Shown here: positions 34,115-46,849 of the stretch, one piece after another | Position numbering within the stretch: the first letter of the stretch is position 1 | Layout: every line of letters begins with the position of its first letter | NCBI RefSeq assembly: GCF_003576645.1 | Contig: NC_044930.1 | Location: 10,219,697 to 10,283,696 of the forward strand | Direction: 5' to 3' | Origin: Ipomoea triloba | Taxonomy: Eukaryota; Streptophyta; Magnoliopsida; Solanales; Convolvulaceae | Length of the DNA stretch: 64,000 nt | Notes under the pieces: model-generated | Databases searched by the model: none | Seen by the model: only the letters and a program-made list of their open reading frames with translations | What the model was told of the DNA's origin: nothing | Program-made: the position numbers and the translations under genes

Positions 34115-34625
34115 CACTTTTTTTTGCCTCCATAACTAAATACATGATAAACAATACTCCCCTGTCTCATTTTACATGTCCTACTTACTATTCATGGGTC
34201 AAACTAATTTTGTGTTCTTTGTTTTTTTCTTTTAGTATTTTTTAGTTATTTTTAAATTTGATTTTTTGTGTTTAATAGTACTTTTAGTATAGTTTCTAAA
34301 TATATAAATTTGTATATTAATATTATAAAAATTGGATTAAAACTAACTTCAGTCAAACCTCATTAATCGAATCAAACACATAAAATATGACGGGTGGAGT
34401 ACTAATTATTTACACATAATGTGCCACCCAAGAACGGTAAATACTAATTACTTGCACATAACCTGCGACCCAAGAACGGTAAATACTAATTACATGTGAT
34501 GGGTTTAGAAGGTGAATGATGATGCTAGGTAGCACGTTAATGGGTAAATGCTAGACAAAATGATTTCCCACTTTTTCAAAATTATTATATTCCCCAAACA
34601 AGAAAAATATTGGTAGACGTAAAAG
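31948..34625. repeat. Second copy of the 2.68-kb direct duplication
   Basis: Same content as the preceding copy, continuing without a break into the cyclin upstream region, so this is the copy to trust. It holds the same acidic possible exon on the minus strand (about 33009-32900), GC-richer leader-like blocks near 32520-32740 and 33545-33660 that are diverged relatives of each other, and a (TA)n run at about 34063-34112. No gene family recognised. Confidence 0.7.
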
Positions 34626-34775
34626 AAACGCGAAAAGAAACCCATCCACCCATCCATCCAAAAAATTCCTTGTAAACAAAAGCAAGCAAAGCAAAATCCA
34701 GGACTCACTGCACTGCACTGCTATTCAATTCAATTCAAATTCAAATTCCTCTCTGGATCTCTCAGCTCAGAGCTC

Positions 34776-36027
34776 ATGGGAGGAGCTCAAGCTCTGAGCC
34801 TTGATAAAAGTAGCCGCCATGTTTCCGCAGCAACTAATTACGAAAACATGGGGCTAGAAGAGTACGAGATTGGAGGAGAGAAGGGGGCTCCGAGAATCGT
34901 GTGGGTTGTTGGATCAGTTGTGGAGAAGATGATTAAGAAGAATGAGAAGATGATGAAAGGGTGGAAGATGAAAGATGTGAAGATCACTGCATTTCATGGC
35001 GCCAGAGCTCCTTCTTTGGGCGTTCATCAGTATATTGACCGGATTTTCAGGTACTCCAGCTGTAGCCCCGCCTGTTTCGTGGTTGCTTATATATACTTGG
35101 AACGCTTCCTTAGCCAGACCGCCGGTTTTCTGACGTCACTTAACGTTCACCGCCTTTTGATTACTAGTATCATGTTGGCCGCCAAGTTTCTAGACGATGA
35201 GTAAGTAGTCTACCTTTTCAATTCACTCATCTAATTAATTTCAATTCCGATCCTACCAATCAATATATTAACCTTAGCTTGCTGCGATCGAATGAGCTAG
35301 GGAGGATTATATTATATTGTGTTAGGATGAAACGCTTCCTCTCTCCTTCGCCAGTCTTCACCCAACAATCCCAATCCCTAGCTGCACAGTTTATCATTTA
35401 TGGGACTTAAATTTGTTAGAGCAAGCACTTGCCTGGGTACATCAAAAGTTATAACTCACAGTTATATAAACTTTATTTCTTTATATGTACGCCACAGCAG
35501 GGTGTTGGATTTTAGTTATCCATGACTGAACTTGGCCTTTCACCGACAACTGCCCTAAGTGCCTAAGATATTGTGAGCAAAGATGCACTTAGTATTTTAA
35601 GAAAAATTTGAACCAAACAAATCAGAGATCTCGGATTTGAGCTCTTGAAAAATTGCTTCTTTTTATTTTAATTTTTGCGTGATAATTGGTAGTTTTATGA
35701 ATTTGTATAGACGACATTGCATATATATATATCCATCATCTTACAAATTACAATGTGTATGGTGGGTGGTGCAGCTGTTACAACAACGCATACTACGCAA
35801 AGGTTGGGGGGATTACAAACTCGGAACTGAACAAGCTGGAGATGAAGTTTTTGACGAGTCTTGATTTCAGGCTGCATGTAAGTGTAGACACCTTCAATAG
35901 CTATTGTTTGCAGCTAGAAAGAGAAGGGAACAATGGGGAGACTACTCAGATTGACCGGCCGGCTAAAATTTTCGGCTATGTGTGCGGCCGTGCACGTGCA
36001 CCCAACATTGCTTGTAGAGCTGTTTAA
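34776..36027 (+). CDS. U/P-type cyclin
   Basis: Two exons, 34776-35200 and 35775-36027 (donor GATGA|GTAAGT, acceptor GCAG|CTGTTA), giving 225 residues. The single cyclin box spans about residues 60-175 and has the plant CYCU/CYCP hallmarks: YIDRIFRYSSCSPACFVVAY, then NVHRLLITSIMLAAKFLDD and NNAYYAKVGGITNSELNKLE. The one intron lies at the FLDD position where these genes commonly have it. U/P cyclins are related to yeast Pho80 and are thought to bind A-type or related kinases, linking nutrient or hormone state to the cell cycle. The first 59 residues, which include EYEIGGEKGAPR, are longer than usual, and the C-terminus is short. The ATG chosen is the first in frame after the duplicated region. 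Confidence 0.85.
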
Positions 36028-36960
36028 TATTGAGATTTTCAACTCAACTCAACTCTCTATATTTGTTGAATGCATATTAAAAACTTATCCCGGCAGATGC
36101 CTCAACAGTATACACCAGATGTCACTTGACCACAAGGCCTTTGGCAGTTACATCCCATTTATTTTAACAATATCTTAATTTTTAAGTTCAAAATTTAAAA
36201 ATTAAAATTAGCAACAAAGCATGACCTTACAACATAAATGCTCTATACCCGAAGACGCCAATAATGTTTCAAAAAATGGTTCAAGTTCGTATACACACTA
36301 ATTCAAACCAACTTAATAAAACCAAAAATAAACTTGCCAATAGAGTTAAAGTTCTTTTTTTTTATCCTTGTATTATTATGATAATATGACATCACAAAAT
36401 GTTATTAAATAAAGATATTTCAATCTTTTTAATACAAAGTGTGTTGATCCATTATACTTTGTTATGTTTATTTTTTTAAAAAAAATCATAACCGAAGACA
36501 TGAATACAATACCCGACATTTAAACTATTTTGTGAATAGAAAACCCCAAAGGTAATCATACCACAATAATACAAACCAAAAGAGAATGTTTTGAAAAAAA
36601 AAAAAAAAACTGTCACTTATATAAATGTAAGACCAAAAATGAAATTAACTGCTTGCCAATAAACCAACAAAGATCAAATTTGCATTACAAAATGTAAGAT
36701 TAGCCAAAAGGCCCAAAATCATTTTTATTGCACAAACATGCATCCATTGCTATCATCAATTCTTTCTATCTGCAGATACCACTTTGACTAAAAAACAGCT
36801 CATGCATAACTTGCAAATTGAAACCTGCTAGGAAACAGCTAACTGTATAGAATATTTAAAAATTTGATATGAGAATTTCACGCCAGGGTAAACAAAATCA
36901 GCAGCTGCAGTGATCTGCATAAATCGGTTTGATGCCAGAAACATCTCACCCTTCACCTTT
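36028..36960. other. Spacer between cyclin and MIRO, with a short SINE-head-like segment
   Basis: Near 36090-36140, read on the minus strand, GGCCTTGTGGTCAAGTGACA resembles the A-box head of the tRNA-type SINEs at 47131 and 48947, but only about 60 bp are comparable. The rest is AT-rich and non-coding. It contains the 3' UTRs of the converging cyclin and MIRO genes. Confidence 0.35.
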
Positions 36961-39900
36961 TCAACTAGAGCTGTTCTTCCTTGCAGCATAAACACGGTAA
37001 GCGGCAAGGCCTACAACAGCAACTGCAGCCCCAACTGCATTCCCCAAACATTTAAAATTTCAAGATCATAAATAAAGGTCATATCTTTGAAATAACAATG
37101 ATTATTATACTAAAAGATCATTAAGAACTATGGCATAACCACCCACACATGCTAGGATGGTAGACTTTGAGATTATGTGAAAATATGAAATACGAAGTAT
37201 TTAGCAATTCAATATTCCAAAATATCACAACAATGAATTGTTTGAACCCAACTAAGAGAGAGTCAAGCCCTGTCTAATTATATAAACAAGAAAAAGACAC
37301 GAGGAAAGGAGACTGCATGTCTGCATCTGTGCCAACATTAAGAAGTGTCTAGTTAGCACTCCCCACATTACACAGGCATCATTGACATAAGCATATTCTT
37401 CCTTTTTATTGAGTGAAACTGTGAAGATTGGTTTTTGGAATAAATAGATGGAGGGTTAGAATATGCCATTCAGCCCATTCTGCAACTTAATGTAGAAAAT
37501 TTACAATATACAAGAGAGTGGATGCACAGAATTTAGTTTAAAAGTAAATTTTAAGCCAATACTGCAATATACAAAATGGTTGAAAGCAATATTCATTTAC
37601 AAATTCAAGTTCTAAGTTTAACCATGCATGGCAGCACACTAGAAGTATGTGCCAAGTTACTTTTTCCTCCTTTTCAATTATAAAATTACAAGGTGTTGCA
37701 AAAATAAAAACACAGAAGGTACACATAGGGATGTCAATCGGGTCAGCCGTTCAGTTTCGGACTAGCTCCATCGAGCCATCGGTCTTATCAGTTTTTTTCT
37801 GGTTGAGTTTAAAATTCCTGTCCCTAAGACCCTAACCCTAAAACCTCGAGCTATCGGACTTGTGGAGCTGGCTCAACTAAATTTGACATTTTCAAATTAA
37901 GATTCTAAACTTTCAATTTGAATAAATTAGTGCATTTATAGTTTTATACTAAAAAATATGAACTTATACATCATTCAATCAATCTAAACTTACATTTCCA
38001 AATTCCAATTAAAGATAATTAATATATTCACACTATAATATAATAATTATAAAAAAGTTTTTTTTCATTATTTATTTTCATAAAAATATTTTATTTTGTA
38101 ATAAATTTATTAAAATTTTATTTACAAAATTAATAAAAATTACTAAAGATGAGCTTACATATAAATTCCCTATATATTTTGTTCCTCATCACCGGTGAAA
38201 CAAAGAGTAGCCTTTAAGTGGCTCGAGCTATCAGGCTAGTCCATTCGAACAATCTGGCTTATCATTTCGGGTTTAATGGGCTGATTTTTTATCAGGCTAA
38301 AATGTATGGGCCCTAACCCTAAAATTTTTCAGGCTTATCGGGCTAACCCATCGGTTTTGGGCTAAGATTGGCATCCCTAGGTACATATTCCAAATTCCAT
38401 ATGCATACCTGATACAAACATAAGAGAGCGGTTGATAAGCCGATGATATTGCTTCCTACTCTTGCCAGCTTCAGTCTCAGGAATGCTCAGATGAGGACGT
38501 TCTGCTGCATTAACAATCCTTTGGAACAAATTACTCAAATCTCCAAGCTTTGTACTAATTGGAATAGGAGCTTCTATCCCCATATCCTGGCTAACCTGTT
38601 GGACAATACATCACAAATTCAGCAAATTACTTCTAGACACTAGTAAGAATAATGGTGTCTGAATTATTGAATATTGCTGTTATGAAGAAACAAAAACACA
38701 CAAAATAATACTGGCATCTCAGTTCAAAGACTTCTAACCAATAACTGCAAGTGCTCAACAATATTGATAAAAATTATACAACAGTTTCAGAATGGGAAAC
38801 ATGCTTTAAAATGTAAATTAAATTTAGAACAATGCTTAGTACCCCTACACCTACCCCTCACAAACTTGCCACTCCCTAATGTGGCAAGTTGTAATTGGTT
38901 AATATATGAAATAAAAAAAAATAAAATAAAAAAAGGAACAGGAGAACCAAACCAATTAAAACTTATCACAGGGAAGTTTGTGAGTGGTAAATGTAGGGGT
39001 ACTAAGCATTTTCGTTAAATTTGTACGGCATACTCCTAAATATTTTGGAGATTTCATGAACTTCAGCCAACTTATCACACACAAAACAGAACTTTCCATT
39101 AATATATAATGTATCAATTATCAAATGATCCTTACATCTCAGTTCAAAGATTTCTAACCAATGAGGTGTCTGTCCAGTAATCTAAATATAAACCTTAAGA
39201 TATACTCTGCAATACATTATGCCAGGGGATATCACTTTAAAGATACAAATTGAATTTGTATGGCATACTAATTCATAAACTTCAGCCAACTTATCACACA
39301 CACAACAGAACTTTACCCCTTTAATAATGATGGATTGACAAATGCTCAAATATCAAATCTCATCTATATCCAAAGTTCCGTAATAACTAAAACAGGTCTA
39401 TAATGGACAGGTTACCCTTGTTGAATCTTGTATTTCAGTCAAATAAGGATCCAGATCATCTTTAGCTGCGACAATCAGAGAAGGGATCTCATAGCCAGTG
39501 GCCTCACCATAACTAGCAACATCTACAAGCAATTCAGATGCTCTTTTCCATGATGCCTCACGAGAACTAGCATGCACCATGAAACAAATGGATAAGAGAA
39601 AAGCATGATAAAAATATGGCATTCAAGGGAGAACAATACCATACTGGGAAAAAAAAAACTATTATCAATATAAAAATGATACCAAAATCAAAATAAGAGT
39701 AAATTAGAAGACATGCAGCGAGGATGTATGAGAAAACTAGAAGACAAGCAGAGTTTTCATTTTAGCTCACCCATAGTCCCAACTCCCAAGTAGTCTGGGA
39801 CTAGGACTTAATGGAGTTGGGTGCAGTTTTATCTATGTTATGTATTTCTCCTTTAGGAGGTGAAATGATTTAAAAATAAAAAAATAAAATAAAAAATAAA

Positions 39901-41616
39901 AAAGAGGTTATATCCATAACACAGAATGATGTAACCAAAGAAAATTCAAGACACCTGTCATGGACAAATATCGCCACATCACAAGCTGCTAAAGCATCTT
40001 TTGAAGAGAGAAGTTTCTTCACTCCATCTTCTGGTATCTCATGCAATACTAGAGTTTTCTTTCCACCCTGTCATCCCCAGAAGAGCATGTAAGAAGAAAG
40101 AAGAAATCTTAACCTACTTACAGCTGCATAGCTTATACTTTTCAACTAAAATCATATTATTACTGTCCCCTTGACATTTTTCCCTCAGACTATTTTCCAA
40201 CTCATAATTTCAGAAGAGTGAAAAGATCAAAAGATAACAATGTAAAAATTCCCATCACTAAATTTCATTTCAGACATCAACCAATTTCCCTATCAGGTAA
40301 ACAAATGGATGAAATTGTAGTTACCCCAGGTAGACGGACAATATTAACAGCATATCTGTCATCAGCATTTGATTCATATTCTTCAGAGAAAGATCTGCAG
40401 TTGAATGAGCAATCAAACTTGTTAGGTTGTTTTCTGTTTTTTTTTTTTTTGGAATAGAAGTCCAAATACATTTCCTATTCATTTAAAGTTAAAGAAAAGC
40501 CTCATCACCAAAAGTTTCAGAAAGGGCAAGGAAAAAAACACACGCACACACCTTCCAACAAAAGAATTCAAAATCGCAGATTTTCCAGCTTCTTTGGGAC
40601 CAAAAACAAAACACTGGTAGACATTTCTATCTGATTGCTGCTTCTTACGATCTAAACGTCTTCTTCGAGTGACACGGATAGTAGATGAAGGGTCACCAGC
40701 ATATCCAATGTATATAAGATTTTCCACAGCAGCCATTGGATCAAGAAGTGCCATGAGATTCCACTGCATAGCATGTAATTGCTAGTCAAAATAGGAGCTA
40801 AGTTTCTCAATACACAATCTATTAGTTGGCTACTCAAATCGCTTATGCCTGTCTGCTAATACCAACATCAATTTTGCATTTCAGTTTGTATGCATATATA
40901 GTTGTCCCACTTGAAAATTAACAAGAACCATTGAGGCATTCTTAAATAATACTCTTGAAACAATTATAATACACACACACACACACACATATATCAGACT
41001 AGAAACTACATTGAAATTCATCTCTATTATACACTGTCCCCGCCTATTTGAGAGGACAAAGAAAAGACTAGCAACTTTAGGAGGCAAGTGCATAGATTAA
41101 CACAAGTTCATAAAATCAACTCAATTATGCTCAAAATGTAATTTACAATTTTAGTCACATTGAACAATGGATTCCATAAGAACAGCAACATGATTGTCAT
41201 CAACCCACACTTACTAATTTCTACTAAATATGATTACAATTTTAAATAGCACTTCACACTGGTTAACATGCAGTTAGGAAAAAGAGATTTGCAGGAAATA
41301 TCAATAGTCTCATAAATATAATAATCTAATACACGCACCAGTGAAAGAAACCCATCAAGTGAGAGTCCTCTCAAAACATCCTTCTCCGCAGCATCCTTGT
41401 ACGGTACTTCATTCCAAGGACTAATAAAAAGATCATAAAATGGAAATCAGCTTGTGCTTGATAAGGAATAATTATTAGGCATCATATGGTGTATAAATAT
41501 ATATGTAATAAACCAAAATCTTAAAACTTTAACCCCATAATGATTTTTTTATAGAGAATTTTGTCAGTCATTAGCCAATAAAATTATACTACGTAATTGG
41601 TTTCTTAAATATATGA

Positions 41617-41658
<42 letters not shown>

Positions 41659-44600
41659 GTGGGTATATAACAATATACATAATACATTTATACCAAATTT
41701 AAGAAAATAAAGCAAGCATTACTTTTCAGGTGCCACTGAAAACAAATCATCAAGATCATTGGATCGAAGGACAGCATCCTGATGGAAATTCAAAATCAAA
41801 TCAATAATTAAGAAATCAAATTTACAAGCTTTTAAATCCCATATTTAAAAAACACAGATAAATTTAGAAATGGAAAAAAAAATAAAGAAAACCATACTTA
41901 CTCCATCAAGGTCAAATGTGAGAAAAACTTTCTTGAGGAATTCAACAGCCTCATCTGTCAGCTCCACACTCTAAAAGTAATGCAACAAATTCTAATCATT
42001 TACAACAGATTCACAGAACCCCAAAAAATGCATGCTAACTACTTAGTTATATATAAAGCAACTATGATTTTCCAAGAACATTAAGAATTTAAGATTATAT
42101 ATATGCTACAAACTATCTAGGCCATAGCATGGCATTGGGTAGGTAATGAAATTTATAAATAAACAGATTGGCTATGATTTTGGTTTAAGAAGGCTGTTGG
42201 ATATCATCAAGCAGCAATATATTGACAAAATATGAGTTACAGCAGCTTAAAGGGTCCTATCTCAAAGTTAAATTGAAATCCCAACCTAATCTTGTCAATT
42301 TTGGAGCAGATGCAAGATGCTTAAGCTAAGGAAATAATTTCCAGGACCATGAATACTATAAAGAACCATAATTTATAAGTTTGATAATAATATATAAAAA
42401 AATATAATAAATAAAAAAACATTTGCAAAATGCCAAGTCAAGGGGCAGCTTGCCTGGTCTGGTTGCCTCTTGATTGGAGGAGGAAGTTGATCCTCACTAA
42501 GTCTGATGTCATTATTGTATCCAAATTTCCGCAGTACAGTCCAAGTTGTCTCCAGACGCCCTTTTTCAATAAACAAGGCATGGAGAAAGAGGAATCCTGT
42601 CAATGTAAGACCATAGATGTTGACTCCCTCAGGCAATTTCTCTTGCACAACTTTCTTAACCCCCATTATTTCTGAAGGTTGTAATGGAGCATTGAAGCAT
42701 TTGACCTATGTAATTTTGGTTATTGCAAAAAGAATCAGGCAAAAAAGAAAAATCATTAAGCTCCAACTTTATTATTTATAAAGCATGTAATCCAGCATAC
42801 ACAAAAGTTGGCTAAAAATATAAAACCTGAAAATTATTCAATTCGGCATCACTAAGGGCACCATCCCTATCATGGTCACACAGAATGAAAATCCGTTTTA
42901 AAGCTCTAACACATCTTGGTCTTAAAGTCTGAGCTTCCTGATCAAATAACGGAGCTGTTGGGTGCAGAACTGTCTTTTGTCCATAGTAGAAAACCTCAGC
43001 AACCTGGAAGTAACACACATGCAGATTGTGTGGTTCAGGGTATGAGAACTGCACTCTTGCAATACACTGAACTATAAAACCTTTCCATCAAATACATCAT
43101 GATGAAAACCTAAACTCTATGCTAGAAAGTGTGAGTGAATTGTTAATGCCGTATCAAGCTAAACTGACGGCTGAGAAATCAATGAAATTACAGTTGACCT
43201 GAATTAGTTTGTATGCTGAGCACTCAATACATGTTTCTATCTCCCGGAATTGTTGCATTATTGGTAACATAACCTGCTCCAAATTTATAGCTTGCTGGTC
43301 ATCCCTCTTGTCAAGCATGCAACCCACAACAATAACAGGGGCCTTGACCTGCCACCACACATAACACAAGCCATTATCAGGATAGAAAATAAGTAAACGA
43401 GAGTTACTTATTTGGATACCAGGAGAGTTCATGTGTGATGTCACCTAGGACCAGTACATATTATTTTTGAGGTTTAGTCCCATTACCTTCCAAACATAGT
43501 ATTGTTAGTCTACACCTTTAAACTGATCATTATTTGTTAAACAAGCATATGTTTGTATTGATCCGATCAAATCCCAACATTTATCCTAACCTATAATCCT
43601 CACAATTACGGGCTCACAATCATCCGTCCATTGTCCCTTTCAAATCAAACAACCCCTTGTGACAACTGAAAAAGTCTACAACACCCACTTATTTTCAGGA
43701 AGAGAAAATGACACAATCCTTCTTAAGCAAATACTTCTTTTTTAAGATATGAGTATGTGATTGTGTCTTTGTCTGGAGTGGGGTTCATTACAGTAGTACA
43801 TCAAACTGTATACAGACATATCAAAACATTTATTCCAGGCACAAACCTCTAGTCTACGAAGTTCAGGTAGCCAATATGTGCTCAACCGATCAAGAGTAGC
43901 AGGTTTGTCACATGCATATGTTAGTACAATTGCATCAGCTCTCATCATTTCCTCAAAAAGTTTACCCCTGTTTTCTGGACTGCACATCCATAAAAATTCA
44001 ACACAAAACTGAAATGAGTTAATTAGAAATATTAATTTTAAATGATTATTAACTAGTTAAAAGTGACTGACACCAGAAAAAACATATTGTCCTTTAATTG
44101 GCAAAAAGTCTGCATTGACTTTAGGCTTAAGGGGAAAAATACCAATTAGAAAGCCTGTAATAGCATTTATTTGTCAAAAAGTAACAATTATTTCAGTTGA
44201 ATTCAGTTCTCTTTAGGTATTACAGTTTATTTGTTTAGTTATTGGTTTTGTAAAATGTCAAACCAAACTGACTCATTCTAAATACTGAGTATTTATTATA
44301 TTTTATGTTTGCACACATTCTATACTTGTACATTTTTTAACTTTGTATAACACTATTTGAAAATAAACCTTTGAAAATAATAAAACCATTAAATTCTAAT
44401 TAAAATTAAGAAAATTAGAAATAAATTTTAAAACATTTTGAAACTACAGACCCTTCAAGACAGTTTTCATTTGGCCAAAAAAAATCAATTAACTTCGGTT
44501 TTAGGCTAAAACTGACAATTATTCACCCCTAGCCATTGTGGCAAAAAGGAAAAAGTCAGCACTTACACAAGAACAATAAACAGTGAGATCAAGTGACATG

Positions 44601-45743
44601 CCAATTGATGGAATTCCTATCTGTAATGTTTTCCTTGCATAGGTCTTACTTCTAATCTCGTTCTTTATATTCAATTATTCATTATCATCCCTTAGCGTCA
44701 TCATGATCCACATAATTATTATTGTATTCTATTTCACCCAATTCGAAGTATGCATGGCCATCCTATCCTGTACTGTCACTACTGTGTCAGATGGCACATC
44801 TTTAGGCGTCAACAACAGTTTAAAATATCTGAGTCTGATTTAGGTCTGTAAGAAGCTGACATTTATAATCTATTATTCAAGCTGTGACACCCAAAATTTC
44901 AAATTTTACAAAGTATGCATGGCTATCCTACCCTGCATTATTTGTTTCAGATGATACTCTTTAGGTGTCGATAACAGTTTTAAATATCTGAGTCTGATTT
45001 AGGTCTACAAGAAGCTGGCATTTATAATATATTCTTCAAACAGTGACACCCAAAATTTCAAATTTTGCATTATTGCTAAGGTTCACTCCTGCAAGTTCCT
45101 CAGAATAACCATTTTCAAAAAACCAAAACACAGAAAGTAGCATTTTCAAATAACCACTCTCCACCAAATTCTGGATCTTCAGAGTTAGTGACCTCTCCAT
45201 TTTCACATTCAATTTGAGTGTAGTGTAACTACCCTTGAATATTATCTAAGCTCCTTTCCTTAGCCCTTCAAGATTGAAGCAGACTACTATAAGACTGGCA
45301 TTTACATGACAAATCGAATGTGTTTTGTGCTATTTGCAATGGAGAAAAAAAAACATAGCAAAACTATGTGGGAGAGAATTTTGGTGTCAGTGTATGCAAG
45401 GACATTCGCTAGGAACTTCAATCTGAACAGAACAAGTGTTTATACCAGCATACACAAATACACATACATATACTACGCAGCCAATAAAAGCAGTAAAAAA
45501 ATCCAAATTAGAGAACGAAACTGAGGACCTAGACGATGTATCGATGATGGTAACGGGAACTCGATCCGGGAAGAGGTCATCGGGAAGCCTCGTCGGGGGC
45601 AATACAGGGGGGACACTGGCCGGAAATGATTCAGTGGCGGCTGTCAAGATTAAGCTGGATTTTCCGGTCTTAGGGTCACCGGCGACGATGACGCGAACAC
45701 CGGAGATGTTCCCCTTCGCATTAGATGAACCACCTCCTGCCAT
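36961..45743 (-). CDS. MIRO: Mitochondrial Rho GTPase (MIRO)
   Basis: Fourteen exons from the ATG at 45743: 45743-45529, 43979-43847, 43348-43199, 43003-42827, 42705-42454, 41970-41902, 41778-41723, 41420-41339, 40763-40552, 40394-40325, 40067-39955, 39566-39416, 38595-38409, 37034-36961. They sum to 1941 nt (646 residues), in frame throughout and the usual MIRO length. Order of domains: N-terminal GTPase with P-loop GDPKTGKS (22-29); EF-hand loop DHDRDGALSDAE (209-220); second EF-hand-like loop DLDGDAVLRSND (329-340); C-terminal GTPase with GPKEAGKS (433-440); and a tail anchor (VGAAVAVVGLAAYRVYAARK) for the outer mitochondrial membrane. MIRO controls mitochondrial morphology, movement and inheritance. 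One intron (42453-41971) has a GC donor. Introns hold two hAT-type MITEs and a tandem duplication. Confidence 0.93.
37726..38379. mobile_element. 654-bp hAT-type MITE in the last MIRO intron
   Basis: Terminal inverted repeats TAGGGATGTCAAT / (right, inverted) TAGGGATGCCAAT. The flanking 8-mers GGTACACA (37718-37725) and GGTACATA (38380-38387) match at 7 of 8 positions. TAGGG termini and an 8-bp duplication fit the hAT superfamily. The interior has inverted GGGCT/AGCCC-type boxes and no coding frame. Confidence 0.75.
38710..39340. repeat. Diverged tandem duplication in a MIRO intron
   Basis: CATCTCAGTTCAAAGA(C/T)TTC at 38714 recurs at 39135. CTTCAGCCAACTTATCACAC at about 39060 recurs at about 39280. 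The first copy is longer because of the MITE inserted in it. Confidence 0.75.
38826..39014. mobile_element. 189-bp MITE in a MIRO intron, 8-bp TSD
   Basis: Inverted arms start near AATGCTTAGTACCCCTACA and end with TGTAGGGGTACTAAGCATT. TTAAATTT flanks the element at 38818-38825 and 39015-39022. The surrounding intron segment is itself duplicated at about 39135-39300, and that copy lacks the MITE, so the empty site can be read in the same intron. Confidence 0.8.
44747..45069. repeat. Tandem duplication, about 160-bp unit, in MIRO intron 1
   Basis: AGTATGCATGGCCATCCTA... through ACACCCAAAATTTCAAATTT occurs twice in direct orientation (about 44747-44910 and 44912-45069) with moderate divergence. 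Confidence 0.75.
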
Positions 45744-46247
45744 TCACTCTCCGCGCGAATAAACTTGTATGTAAACCCTAAACCCTAATGCCAAAAGAGA
45801 TAATATTAATGGAATGATATGAAGATTAGGAGCTTTCGCGGGTAGCGGAAGACGAGAGAGAATATAAAATGGCTGCTGAATAAGCGGTGAAAGCTTGAAG
45901 AAAAAGGAATTCGAGAGGGTTTTGTGAATTTGTGGAAAGGGGAAAAGCTGGGGATATCTACGAAATATAACCCTTGGATTCTGATCCGACGGCTTAAAAT
46001 AATGCAGCTTTCCGGGTCGACCCATTCGAATTTTGCTCGGTAGATATCGATTCTTACCGTGTAACATTTTCTAGTATCTATCAATTCAAATTCCTAATAC
46101 ATGACCTATTTGAGAATAGCAATTAAATCAACCAACATAAATAACTCTCAAATAAGTCATTAAATTCGAAAAAGAAAAACAATTAAGCCATTGAAAACAG
46201 AAAAAAAAAAACAATAATAATTACTTTAACATGTTAACTTCAAGTTT
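45744..46247. promoter_or_regulatory. MIRO 5' region
   Basis: DNA immediately upstream of the MIRO start codon, containing AAACCCTA boxes (45774-45787), which are common in promoters of plant housekeeping genes. From about 46095 onward, sequence related to the neighbouring foldback element begins. The transcription start is not defined. Confidence 0.4.
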
Positions 46248-46849
46248 AAAGTACAAATAAGCCACTAGACCTATATGGGGAACAACAATTAAACCATCAA
46301 ATTCAAATAACTCCCAAATAAGCTATTTTTTTATTATTTTTTGTACTTGTTTTATGAATTAATTCTATATTTTGCGATAAATTTATAAGTGACAGTCCAT
46401 TTTTAGTCTTTTTTACATCCTTATTTTTTTATTAGTTATGGCCAAGCATTTATTATTTAATAAAAAAATAAATAATAATATTAATTCGCCCCTGGGTGAA
46501 TTTGCTTCGATAGTTTGCCTTTGGGCGAACTAATTCACCTAGGGATTTTTAATATTTTTTTATTTTTTACCTTTTTCATTTGATTAAATAAATGTTTGGC
46601 CATAACTCATACAAGAATATAAAAAAAAATAAGATTGTTCTGATATAAAAGAACTAAAAGTTGACAGTCACATATAAATCTATGACCAAAAATGAAATTA
46701 ACTCATAAAAAAATGTTAATTGTTTTTTTTCCGGTTTCAATGGCTTAATTGCTTTTTTTTTCGGGTCCAGTGGCTTATTTTGGGTTATTCGAGTTCGATG
46801 ACTTAATTGTTGTTTTCCGAATAGTTTAGTGACTTATTTGTAGTTTATC
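46248..46849. mobile_element. Foldback element, about 600 bp
   Basis: The left arm (from about AAGTACAAATAAGCCACTAG) and right arm (ending GACTTATTTGTAGTTTA) are inverted copies meeting at GAATTTGCTTCG / CGAACTAATTC near 46500-46530. An extra partial copy of the left end lies at about 46095-46240. The right end abuts the next element exactly. Confidence 0.55.

Noticed and set aside
29840..34135. Paired identical open frames (for example 29840-30103 and 32519-32782) as a gene family
   Set aside because: They come from the exact 2.68-kb duplicated contig sequence bounded by single n; the frames have no recognised domain.
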